Part shown: in pieces, positions 46,754 to 55,276 of the stretch
Numbering within the stretch: position 1 is the stretch's first letter
Layout: the number at the start of each line of letters is the position of its first letter
The notes under the pieces: generated by a model
Seen by the model: only the letters and a program-made list of their open reading frames with translations
Databases searched by the model: none
Told to the model about the DNA's origin: nothing
Source of the DNA: Bacteroidota bacterium
Lineage (GTDB): Bacteria; Bacteroidota; Bacteroidia; AKYH767-A; OLB10
Direction of reading: 5' to 3'
Length of the DNA: 64,000 nucleotides
NCBI GenBank assembly: GCA_016713525.1
Contig: JADJOZ010000008.1
Span: forward strand, 124,001 to 188,000
Position numbers and translations under genes: made by a program

Positions 46754-48028
46754 ATGAAAAATATAATCTTTATAGCAGCCCTTGCAACATCAATAGTATT
46801 TGCATCCTGCAACAGCAATAAAACCGAAACGCACGGTGAAGAAACCGAGCATCACGATGAACACGAAAACACCAACACAGCAATGCTTACAGCCGAGCAA
46901 ATGAAATCTATAAAAATAGAGTTAGGCAGCATTGAGAAAAAGCAATTAACCGCCTCACTCAAAGCGAATGGAATTTTAAAAGTGCCTAATCAAAACAGGG
47001 CAAATGCAACAGCATCATTGGGCGGTGTAATAAAATCTATTTTGGTGCAAACAGGTAATTCGGTGAGCAAAGGACAAACAATTGCTACCATTTCAAACAA
47101 TTCTTTTATCACAATGCAAGAGGAGTTTTTAAGTATTTCTTCAAAAGCAGAATTGGCACAATTGGAATTTGCCCGACAAAAAGAATTGCAACAAGGCAAT
47201 GCAGGAGCATTAAAGAATTTGCAATCTGCCGATGCAGAACTTAAAACCTTGAAAGCCCGAAAAGCGAGTTTGCAAAAGCAGTTAGAACTTATTGGTATCA
47301 ACACCGCTTCACTCACAAGCGAAAACATTCAATCAATCGTAAACATTACAAGCCCCATAAACGGCACAATCAGCAACGTGATGGTAAACATTGGCAGCTA
47401 TGTAGATGCAAACAATCCCATTGCCGAAATAGTGGACAATAGCCAACTACATTTAGATTTGTATGTATATGAAAAAGATTTGCAAAAACTAAAAGTTGGG
47501 CAAACCATCCATTTTACACTCACCAACAATCCGGGTAAAGAATACGATGCAGATGTTTACGCCATTAGCAACACCTTTGAGCAAAACACCAAAGCCATTG
47601 CCGTTCACGCAATGGTAAAAGGCGACAAACAAGGCTTGATTGACGGAATGAGCATTACCGCCTTAGTAAGTTTAGAAAATGCTACTGTTGATGCAGTTCC
47701 AACCAACGCCATTGTAAATCACGAAGGACAGGACTATATTTTTATTGTTACCGATGCCCACAAAGAAGAAGAACATCATTCGGAAAAAGAAACTGCCGAA
47801 CACAAGCACGATGAACACGGACACGAACACAGCGAAAAAAAGGAACCCGAACATACAGAAGAAGGAACAACCTTTGAAAAAATTCCCATCCGAAAAGGCA
47901 CCACCGATGTAGGTTACAGCGAAATTACTTTACTAAAAGAAATTCCTGCAAACAGCAAAGTAGTAGTGAACGGGGCTTTTTTCATCTTAGCTAAAATGAA
48001 TAATAAAGGCGAAGCACACGCACATTAA
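46754..48028 (+). CDS. czcB: CzcB/CusB-type periplasmic adaptor, His-rich
   Basis: The 424-residue adaptor has a lipoprotein signal (TSIVFASCNSN), a His/Glu-rich N-terminal stretch (EETEHHDEHEN), lipoyl-like halves (SLGGVIKSILVQTGNSVSKG and ITSPINGTISNVMVNIGSY), and a very His-rich insert near the C-terminus (KEEEHHSEKETAEHKHDEHG). The His clusters point to a Zn/Co/Cd or Cu chaperone role. It bridges the permease and the fused TolC domain. Confidence 0.9.
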   Translation: MKNIIFIAALATSIVFASCNSNKTETHGEETEHHDEHENTNTAMLTAEQMKSIKIELGSIEKKQLTASLKANGILKVPNQNRANATASLGGVIKSILVQTGNSVSKGQTIATISNNSFITMQEEFLSISSKAELAQLEFARQKELQQGNAGALKNLQSADAELKTLKARKASLQKQLELIGINTASLTSENIQSIVNITSPINGTISNVMVNIGSYVDANNPIAEIVDNSQLHLDLYVYEKDLQKLKVGQTIHFTLTNNPGKEYDADVYAISNTFEQNTKAIAVHAMVKGDKQGLIDGMSITALVSLENATVDAVPTNAIVNHEGQDYIFIVTDAHKEEEHHSEKETAEHKHDEHGHEHSEKKEPEHTEEGTTFEKIPIRKGTTDVGYSEITLLKEIPANSKVVVNGAFFILAKMNNKGEAHAH

Positions 48029-48049
48029 TCACTTAATATATTTTCAATA

Positions 48050-49936
48050 ATGAAACTACCAATCAACGACAAAAAATTTATTTTTCTTCTTTCTGCAATC
48101 ATAATAGTGGTGGCGTTAGAAGTTTTATCCATAATCGGCATACACATACCTATGCCTTATGCTCCCTTCGTATTTGCTGCATTCATTCTCGGCATTGGCT
48201 ACAATGTTTTATGGAACGGAGTAAAAGCAATCTTCAAACTCCAATTTAGCAGCATCAATTTACTAATGACCATTGCTGTAATCGGAGCATTTTATTTGGG
48301 CGAATACCCCGAAGCCGCAGTTGTAATAGTGCTATATGTTTTAGGTGAACGCTTAGAAGATATTGGAATAGAAAATTCAAAATCAGCATTAGATGAATTG
48401 GTGAGCAAAGCACCAAAGACCGCTTTTGTAAAATCTCAAAATGAGAATGTTCCTATTGATAAAATTGCAGTCGGCACAATCATTCAGGTGAAAGCAGGTG
48501 AAATGATACCGTTGGACGGCAAAATTATTTCAGGCGAAACAACTGTTGATGAAGCCGCCATTACAGGCGAACCAATTCCAAAAGACAAACACACAGGCGA
48601 CAATCTTTTTGCAGGAACACTAAACAAAAATGGTTTCATAGAAATGGAAACAACAAAACTTTCTGTTGATACAACTTTCTCAAAAATCATTCGCCTCACC
48701 TTTGAAGCACAGGGCAACAAAAGCGAAACACAAAAATTCATTCAGAAATTTTCAAAGTATTACACACCGTCAATTATTGCAATGGCAATTTTAGTTTTTG
48801 TCATTCCTGTATTTGCAATGCAATTAGATTTTAACCATTGGTTGCAACAAGCCATTACACTTTTAGTAATCGCTTGTCCTTGTGCATTGGTCATATCAAC
48901 ACCTGTAGCCATTTACGCAGCAATCGGAAACGCATCAGCAAAAGGAGCATTAGTAAAGGGCGGAAAATACATTGAAGCATTGGCAAGTATCAAAGCAATT
49001 GCATTAGATAAAACACGAACCATTACTTTTGGAAATCCGATTGTATCCGATGTATTTCCTTTAAACGGAACAAGCCGTGAAGAACTTTTGGCTTGCACCG
49101 CAGGAGCAGAAATATTTTCAGAACACCCATTAGCACAAGCCATAGTAGATGCAAGTAAAAAAGAAGGATTTGAACCGCACAAAACCGAAGGTTTCAAAAG
49201 CATTATGGGCAAAGGTGCGACCGCAAAATGCTTGGTGTGTGAAGACGAAACAATTTATGTAGGCAAGTTAGATTTCATAAAAGAACATCAACCCGTTGAC
49301 AAAGAAGCTGAGAAAATTGTAGCAGAACTTTCAGCACAAGGCAAAACAAGTGTAGTCGTAAGTTTTGGCGAAGGTGTAGCAGGTGTCATTGGTTTAATGG
49401 ACGAAATAAAACCCGACAGTGAAACAGCATTGAAGGAAATAGAAGCAATGAACATAGAACCTATTATGCTTACAGGCGACAGCGAAAAAGCAGCAAACTA
49501 TGTAGCCCAACAAGTAGGTATTAAAAAAATATTCGGCAATATGTTACCCGAAAACAAAGCCGACAAAATCAAAGAACTTTTGCAACAATATAAATTTGTA
49601 GCAATGGTAGGCGATGGCATAAACGATGCTCCTGCCCTTGCACAAAGCACCGTAGGCATTGCAATGGGAGCAGCAGGAAGCGACACGGCAATAGAAACCG
49701 CAAACATTGCATTGATGAACGACAAACTTTCACTCATTCCGTTTCTCATTCTGTTAAGTAAAAAAACATTGAGAAGAATAAAATTCAACACCATCGGAGC
49801 AATAGCGGTAAAATTGATATTCATAACACTTGCATTTATTGGTTACAGCAATTTGGTTTTCGCCATAGCAGCAGACGTAGGAGTAACACTAATTGTAATT
49901 TTGACAAGTTTACGACTGATGAATTACAAAGGATAA
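48050..49936 (+). CDS. Heavy-metal P1B-type ATPase, without N-terminal HMA domain
   Basis: The 628-residue protein has the P1B landmarks: TGEP in AAITGEPIPKD, the membrane CPC in VIACPCALVISTPVA, the phosphorylation site DKTRTITFG, TGD in IMLTGDSEKAA, and MVGDGINDAPAL. Usual proteins have DKTGT at the phosphorylation site; here Arg replaces Gly. There is no cytosolic HMA domain, and the protein starts directly in membrane helices. CPC fits Zn/Cd/Pb or Cu export. It moves metal from cytosol to periplasm, where the CzcAB system completes export. Confidence 0.9.
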   Translation: MKLPINDKKFIFLLSAIIIVVALEVLSIIGIHIPMPYAPFVFAAFILGIGYNVLWNGVKAIFKLQFSSINLLMTIAVIGAFYLGEYPEAAVVIVLYVLGERLEDIGIENSKSALDELVSKAPKTAFVKSQNENVPIDKIAVGTIIQVKAGEMIPLDGKIISGETTVDEAAITGEPIPKDKHTGDNLFAGTLNKNGFIEMETTKLSVDTTFSKIIRLTFEAQGNKSETQKFIQKFSKYYTPSIIAMAILVFVIPVFAMQLDFNHWLQQAITLLVIACPCALVISTPVAIYAAIGNASAKGALVKGGKYIEALASIKAIALDKTRTITFGNPIVSDVFPLNGTSREELLACTAGAEIFSEHPLAQAIVDASKKEGFEPHKTEGFKSIMGKGATAKCLVCEDETIYVGKLDFIKEHQPVDKEAEKIVAELSAQGKTSVVVSFGEGVAGVIGLMDEIKPDSETALKEIEAMNIEPIMLTGDSEKAANYVAQQVGIKKIFGNMLPENKADKIKELLQQYKFVAMVGDGINDAPALAQSTVGIAMGAAGSDTAIETANIALMNDKLSLIPFLILLSKKTLRRIKFNTIGAIAVKLIFITLAFIGYSNLVFAIAADVGVTLIVILTSLRLMNYKG

Positions 49937-49986
49937 AATGGAGAGACCTGCAAACTCAAAACCGACTGCATCTAATGCCAACGCTT

Positions 49987-50050
49987 TTGCACTCACATTT
50001 GCTTTTTTGCCATCGCATTGACCGAACAAAAAAAGCAAAAGAGAGTGCAA
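49987..50050. repeat. Boundary hairpin H4
   Basis: Arms 49987-50008 and 50029-50050 (22 nt) pair with the same two A.A mismatches as H1 (CTCACATTTGC against GCAAAAGAGAG). GCAAGCCAACACACGG follows on the right. It lies 50 bp after the ATPase stop. Confidence 0.85.
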
Positions 50051-50123
50051 GCCAACACACGGGGACAGTGCAACAATTCGCTGCAAACTTGACACGACAG
50101 CACTTCGGACGGACAGAAGGGCA

Positions 50124-50252
50124 GCTGATAACAGCGGTTTGGCAAAAGTGGCGGTTCGGTGCTTCGTATGACAGTTTTTCGTAAATTTGAAGTGCGTGCT
50201 TCGTATGAAAGTTTAGTGGTAAAATCGCCACCTTCGCCAAGCCGCAAAACGT
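50124..50252. repeat. attC-like site of giant cassette 2, split by an IS
   Basis: R'' GCTGATAAC, arms 50134-50153 and 50226-50245 (17 of 20 pair), then AAAACGT interrupted by the second IS1182-like copy and continued after it as CCGTTACAAGC (R' GTTACAAGC at 52002-52010). Very similar to the site at 36741. Confidence 0.8.
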
Positions 50253-51999
50253 CAGGTTGTGAAAAAACTCACTTCCCATTTTATTTCTTCCAAAATAGCT
50301 TTTAAAATTTCTTTACAAGAGCAATACAACGTTTCTAGCGCATGCGAAAATCAAGCTGCTAAGTTGAGTTGAAAAATGTTGAAGTGTGTAATGCGATTAA
50401 AATAAGTTATTTTAAACATAAAAAGCCACTCCTTGCGGTATTTTGGCTTCCAGTTTTTGAGTGTTAGCATTAGATCATCCAAAGTAAAAATGTTCAAGAC
50501 TCGTTTGATGTTATAGTTCAACATAATAAAACTCCATTCTCCATTTACTTTTTCAAGACCGATGAGGTTTGTGTAGTAATACCCCCATTTTCGTTTTATA
50601 GTTCCAAATATGTGTTCGTTAATTTCCTGTCGTTTGCGATAGAGGTCTTGGTTCCGGGAATAGTTTTTATTGTTTCGCTCCACCGATTCGGCATATTGAC
50701 TCCGTTCAATTTCTCTTCCTCCTTTTTGTCGTCCTGTGCACAACTGTTTTGCCGGACAATTTTTACATTCCGGTGTCCGGTACTTTTTATATTGATACGA
50801 TATTTTATCATCCCGCTTTTGATATGCCAGGTGCCAAATGTGGTGAGTGTTTGTCCTTCAGGACACGTATAAGTATCATTCTTTTTATTGTACTTGAATT
50901 TATCAACAAGATATTCCTTCGTAGTCCCTTTTGGATTGGAGTTCACCAGTTCCTGTTGCGCTACTATTGTTTTTAAATCGTTCTGTTGACAGGCTTCAAT
51001 TTCCCGTGCGTTGTTGTATCCTTTATCTGCCAGCAGGGTAAACTTGTTTGCTTTTAAATTTTCTTTTGCTTCCAATGCAATTGCTGAAAGTGCGTTGCGA
51101 TCGTTCCGGTTAATCGTATGTGTAGCTACAACAAGTTTATGTTTATCATCAACTGCCGTTTGCGTGTTATAGCAAACTTCTACCACTTGTCCTTGTATCA
51201 AAAGACTTCTACTGTCGGGATCCGTGGTAGATATTTGCGGTTCGCCGCTTTCTGTCAGTAATTCACTTAGCATTTCATACTTGATTTGATTCATTTGCAG
51301 TCGTTCAATTTTGTCCTGCAAATCACCAATAAGTTCGGTGCTCTCTTCTTTGTCCAAAGTGTCTAATTGCGTTAGATACTCCAGCGTTTTCTCTTCAATG
51401 TATTGGAGATGCCTTTCGATCTTTTTTGGAGAGTAATTATTTTTCTTACTGTTATGTGCTCTTGATTTGGTACCGTCGATAGCTATGGTTTTGCCACTTA
51501 TGAGGCCGGCATCCATCAAAAAAGCGACAAACAGTTTGAACATATTTTTCAGAGCGACCGGATTGTCTTTACGGAAGTCGGCAATGGTGTGGTAGTTGGG
51601 AACCAGTCTTCCGCATAGCCATTGCATTTCAGTATTCCGTTTGCATTCCTTTTCCAACCGGCGAGATGATCGGATACCGTTCTGATAGCCGTACAAATAA
51701 ATCTTTAACAAAATTCGTGGATCAAAGGATGGGCGTCCTTCCTGTTGTATAGTTTTAGCTTTAAAACCAAGTTTAGATAAATCCAGCTTTTCGGCAAAAG
51801 CATCCAGGAACCGGACGGGATCATCCGATGCCACCAGCTCCTCCAGGGAACTGAAAGAAACCTGGTGGCGATCTATGGGTACTATGTGTTGCATGGGAAT
51901 TAAATTTCCCTAAAAATACCAATGAAAAGGCTCACATTCATAACTATTTTTCAATAGAAATTAACAATGGATGGGGAAAATTAGTATTTTCACAGTCTG
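50253..51999 (-). mobile_element. IS1182-like insertion sequence, copy 2
   Basis: 1747 bp with ends CAGGTTGTGAAAA and CAGACTGTGAAAA. Flanks are ACGT on the left and CCGT on the right, a 4-bp duplication with one change. The insertion point in the attC-like R' box is the same as that of copy 1. Confidence 0.9.
50351..51894 (-). pseudogene. IS1182-like transposase, copy 2, one frameshift
   Basis: The N-terminal 360 residues are intact through VAFLMDAGLISGKTIAIDG, then the frame is lost after TFGTWHIK near 50817, where copy 1 has one more T. The second frame carries CTGRQKGGREIERSQYAES and runs intact through KRKWGYYYTNLIGLEKVNGE to FQLNLAA. Copy 1 is broken at other points, so a consensus of both gives one intact transposase. 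Confidence 0.85.
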
Positions 52000-52024
52000 C
52001 CGTTACAAGCAATTATAAACGACG

Positions 52025-52576
52025 ATGCTTATTAGACTTTTAATTGCGACTTTGACAGCTTACTCATTTGTTGCAGTAGGACAAGACAGTATTAATAAAC
52101 CGCTGAATGACTTTGACGCATTTTTCAAAATCAACCGACTTGAGACAAAGTATCCTGCAATAAATGGGACGACAGTAAATGGTAAAGTCCTTGCTGACAG
52201 CAATCTTAAAGGCAACATAGTTGTAATAAATATTTGGGCTAAAGAATGTCTGCCTTGTCTTTATGAAATTCCGGGACTCGACAGTTTAGCAAGACAATAC
52301 AAACATCACGGGGTGATTTTTATTGCTATTTCCTACGAATTAGCGGACTTTATAATTGACAAGTATATTTCTCAAAACAAGTTTTCTTACGACCATTTGA
52401 CATTCCCTAAAGACACAGTGATGTATAAATACTTTGGCTTTGGCTACCCATTAAATATTGTGCTTGACACTGACGGTGTAGTTAAATATTTTAAATATGG
52501 CGGACTTGCAAACCAAAGTGGTGCTGACTTAGTTTATAATGACATTAAGACAATAATTGACGACTTAAAAAAATAA
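52025..52576 (+). CDS. TlpA-like thioredoxin-fold protein, exported
   Basis: The 183-residue protein has a signal peptide (MLIRLLIATLTAYSFVAVGQ) and a thioredoxin fold. The redox site is CLPC in IWAKECLPCLYEIP, and GYPLNIVLDTDG holds the cis-proline. It is probably a periplasmic thiol-disulfide protein. Single-gene cassette with exact boxes: GTTACAAGC (52002) and GCTTGTAAC (52579). Confidence 0.8.
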   Translation: MLIRLLIATLTAYSFVAVGQDSINKPLNDFDAFFKINRLETKYPAINGTTVNGKVLADSNLKGNIVVINIWAKECLPCLYEIPGLDSLARQYKHHGVIFIAISYELADFIIDKYISQNKFSYDHLTFPKDTVMYKYFGFGYPLNIVLDTDGVVKYFKYGGLANQSGADLVYNDIKTIIDDLKK

Positions 52577-52578
52577 CT

Positions 52579-52676
52579 GCTTGTAACACGTAGTTGCCGC
52601 AAGAGCCGGCCAATGTTTAAAGAAAATTATTAATTTGGTGGCCGGCTCCTGCGGCAACTACGAAACCGTCGTAAGC
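52579..52676. repeat. attC-like site with a near-perfect 24-bp stem
   Basis: After GCTTGTAACA, the left arm CGTAGTTGCCGCAAGAGCC and GGCCA faces TGGCCGGC, TCCTGCGGCAACTACG with one A/G difference, a T.G wobble on the bottom strand. The right end is CCGTCGTAAGC. Related loops occur at 10021 and 39872. Confidence 0.8.
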
Positions 52677-52703
52677 CATTTTAGGACGACACAGCAACAG
52701 ACA

Positions 52704-53354
52704 ATGAAAAGACTGAAGCAAATATTTACATTTATCATTTTGACAAGTTTGCTTGCTTGCGAACCACCTGTGACATTTAACGAACCACAGCCGACTGACA
52801 TTGACAATTTATCAAAATTTCCAAAGCGTTTACAAGGACAATATTTGAACCTCACAGACAATTCAACTTTATTAGTTAGTGACAAATTAATTCAAAGAAT
52901 CTACGACTATGACGAAAAAATCCATTCGTCCCAACTTGACAGCACCTCACGACTTTCGGGCGACACCATTGTTGACCTAACAACAAATGAAAAGACAGTA
53001 ATAAAGCGTGACGGTGACAGTTTAATAACTCACGTTCATTACATAGACACGTTGTTTCAAATTGACTATGACAATGTTGTAAGAAAATTTAAAGGATATT
53101 ATTTTTTAAACACTCGTTACGACAAGACAAGCTGGGAAGTCAAAAAAATTCAATTGCAAAGAGGACAACTTGTAATAAGTGGTATCTCGACAACAGAGGA
53201 CATTGAAAACTTAAAAGAAATTACAGAAACAACGACCGACACAATTCCCCCTTACAAGTTTAAAGCGACAAAAAAACAGTTTAAAGAATTTATTAAAAAT
53301 GAAGGCTTTAGCGACAGCGAAACCTTTGTTAGACAGAAAATTACCGGCTTATAA
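52704..53354 (+). CDS. Lipoprotein, hypothetical, 216 aa
   Basis: The start at 52704 gives a clean lipobox (TSLLACEPP); the upstream ATG at 52635 lies in the attC site. The body has beta-rich stretches (LQGQYLNLTDNSTLLVSDKL, GYYFLNTRYDKTSWEVKKI). The stop codon lies inside the R'' box of the next attC site. Family not recognised. Boxes GTCGTAAGC (52668) and GCTTATAAC (53347) match 7/9. Confidence 0.65.
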   Translation: MKRLKQIFTFIILTSLLACEPPVTFNEPQPTDIDNLSKFPKRLQGQYLNLTDNSTLLVSDKLIQRIYDYDEKIHSSQLDSTSRLSGDTIVDLTTNEKTVIKRDGDSLITHVHYIDTLFQIDYDNVVRKFKGYYFLNTRYDKTSWEVKKIQLQRGQLVISGISTTEDIENLKEITETTTDTIPPYKFKATKKQFKEFIKNEGFSDSETFVRQKITGL

Positions 53355-53478
53355 CAGCACATACAAGAAAGTGGCGCTTCAGTGCCCGCCAGTATCGAAC
53401 GGATCCTTTCGGGCGGGGTTAAATGATCCCGAAAGTTATCAGGACCGCCGATTACTAAACTGCAAACTGTCATAATCC
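53347..53478. repeat. attC-like site overlapping the lipoprotein stop codon
   Basis: GCTTATAACAGC opens the site; AAGAAAGTGGCG faces ACCGCCGATTACT; GATCCCGAAAGTTATC and a CCCGCC/GGCGGG stem fill the loop; TGTCATAATCC ends it. The right half matches the site at 22748. Confidence 0.6.
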
Positions 53479-53499
53479 ACTTATTAACCCTACACAACA

Positions 53500-53902
53500 A
53501 TGACAATAAGAACCTTCTGGACAATCTTCCTAAAAATCCTAGGTATTTGGTTAGTGCTAGACAGCGTAACTGTTATACCAAAGTTTATATCGTTTTGTTT
53601 TTAAGACAGCCTGGCTCATCGATAAATTGCATCTTGATAAAGGCTTTGAGGAGGAAAAAATTGATCTTAATGTTCAGCTTACGACTGTGCTGACCGTTAC
53701 AACCATTGTTATTGGCGGACTTATGTTTGTAGATAGCTTTCCAAAGCTATGCAAAGAGATTTTTGTGTTTTTGCAACAGAAAAATATTTTAGGGAAAATC
53801 CTGGATCAGGCTGGTTAATTTTTCTATTAGTCAAAATCATTTTGAGCTATTTACTCATGACAAATAGCAAGCAAGTTGTTGCATTCATTAATAAACAAAC
53901 AT
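53500..53902 (+). pseudogene. Degenerate copy of the 22953 membrane protein gene
   Basis: It starts MTIRTFWTIFLKILGIWLVL like copy 1, then lacks an internal segment of about 110 bp (after TTTATATCGT, jumping to TTTTGTTTTTAAGACAGC), which shifts the frame. A further T is missing in ATATTTTAGGG. The end ATTAATAAACAAACATAA is conserved. Its middle confirms the frame of copy 1. Confidence 0.75.
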
Positions 53903-53910
53903 AAGTGAAT

Positions 53911-54300
53911 ATTTACCATTCTTAGGAAAATAGGTAATCCATACACTTATACAGTAACTACTAACTGACGGAATTTTCACACAAATTTTCTACTTTGCTC
54001 GGCGGCCTCAACCTCCATTTTACGCCGCCACTTTCAAAAACCCCCTTCAAAAAGCAAGGGTTTTCCCTCGGGTATAAATACGGGGGTGGGTTGTAATTTA
54101 TTGATATTTAATAAGATAAAATTTTCTTTTGGGGGTTCTAAAAATAGGTGGTTGATGGGGGAACTTGTATTTTTAGATGATTGGTTGCTGAAGCCTTATA
54201 GCAGATTAGAGTAAAAATAATTTGCTACAATATTGCGTAAAATAGCGTTTTATAAACAGATAAAGCGAATATTTATAGCTGGGAATAAATGAGTGATCGG
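53911..54300 (+). repeat. Dispersed repeat X, copy F, ending in an R' box
   Basis: Same blocks as copy D: CCATTCTTAGGAAAATAGG, TTTTACGCCGCC, GCAAGGGTTTTCCCTCGGG, AAAATAGGTGGTTG, TTGTATTTTTAGATG, AGCAGATTA/TAATTTGCT hairpin, GCGTTTTATAAACAG. Ends in GTGATCGGC (54292-54300). Confidence 0.8.
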
Positions 54301-54373
54301 CAACCCATAGGCGCCATTGCTATCCTAAAACGACAGAAAATGAACCAAACTTTATCTTTAACTTCAAAATAAA

Positions 54374-55276
54374 ATGACAATGAAAAATCTCTTAACATTA
54401 TTCTTCGCAGTTGTTTTGGCAAGCTGCGACAACAACAAAAACCAAGAAACAGATTATATTACCTATATAAATTATGACAACTTAGCCGACAATAATTCCT
54501 TTCAAAATACAACTGAGGTTGATTCTTTATATGATATAAAGCATGACCATATAATTCACTTTACAATTGAAATTGATTCAATAAAATATTATGTTGTAGA
54601 AGGTGATTTACTGATGACAGAATACGAATATTCTCAATAGAAATTAGCTTCTTTAATTAAAATAGACACAATAAAAGAGACTGAAAAACTTGTAGGATAA
54701 ATTAGGGACAATAAGGTTGTAAGGTGGCCCGAAAACTTTGTAATAAAGTATTGTATTGCAAAAAATACATTCCCCTCAATCGAACAATACAATTTAGTAA
54801 AGAAGAGTATTAGTAAAGCTACAAAAGAATGGGAACAGACCTGCAACGTAAAGTTTAAACACGAGGAACAGAAGGATGGTAGCGGAATTCTAACACCTGA
54901 TGCAAGCCTAACATTTGTTGTAGTGGGATTTAATTCTAATGGACGATTTATAGCCAGTGCATTTTTCCCATATGAACCAGCAAGCAGAAAGCGTTTGTTG
55001 ATTGACCCAACATATTTTACATCCAACTTTGACAAGGTTGGTGTCCTGCGACATGAGTTGGGACATGCCATTGGTTTCCGACATGAGCATATTAGGAGTA
55101 ATGCCCCTTTGGTATGCCAAGGAGAAGATTTAACAGGCACAATTAATTTAACCCAATATGATCCCAAATCTGTGATGCACTATTTCTGTGGAGGAATGGG
55201 AAATATTAAACTTGAAATTACCGAAATTGATAAAAATGGCTCTCAATCTGTTTATGGAAAGCCAACTAACAATTAA
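54374..55276 (+). pseudogene. Zinc metalloprotease lipoprotein (matrixin/astacin-like) with two in-frame stops
   Basis: A single frame runs from the lipoprotein signal (FFAVVLASCDNN) to 55276 but has TAG at 54638-54640 and TAA near 54698. The catalytic zinc motif HELGHAIGFRHEH (HExxHxxGxxH) is intact, with SVMHYF as the Met-turn. The rest (VVRWPENFVIKYCIAKNTFP, KEWEQTCNVKF) is typical of secreted metzincins. Both stops could come from CAG/CAA glutamine codons by C-to-T change. It is 11 bp upstream of the next lipoprotein gene. Confidence 0.7.

Larger units (their letters stand above)
41724..50252 (+). mobile_element. Giant apparent integron cassette 2 (metal efflux operon, about 8.4 kb)
   Basis: R' GTTATCAGC (41723-41731) is the exact complement of R'' GCTGATAAC (50124-50132), 8.4 kb apart. 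Four + strand metal-resistance genes lie between, bracketed by hairpins H3 and H4. The first 34 bp after the R' box resemble those of giant cassette 1 (about 25 of 34 identical by eye). The cassette reading is an inference from these features. Confidence 0.6.

Noticed and set aside
49956..50279. Several overlapping ORFs after the P-type ATPase
   Set aside because: They fall in the H4 hairpin and the attC-like site on both strands, as do the matching ORFs near 36642-36989.
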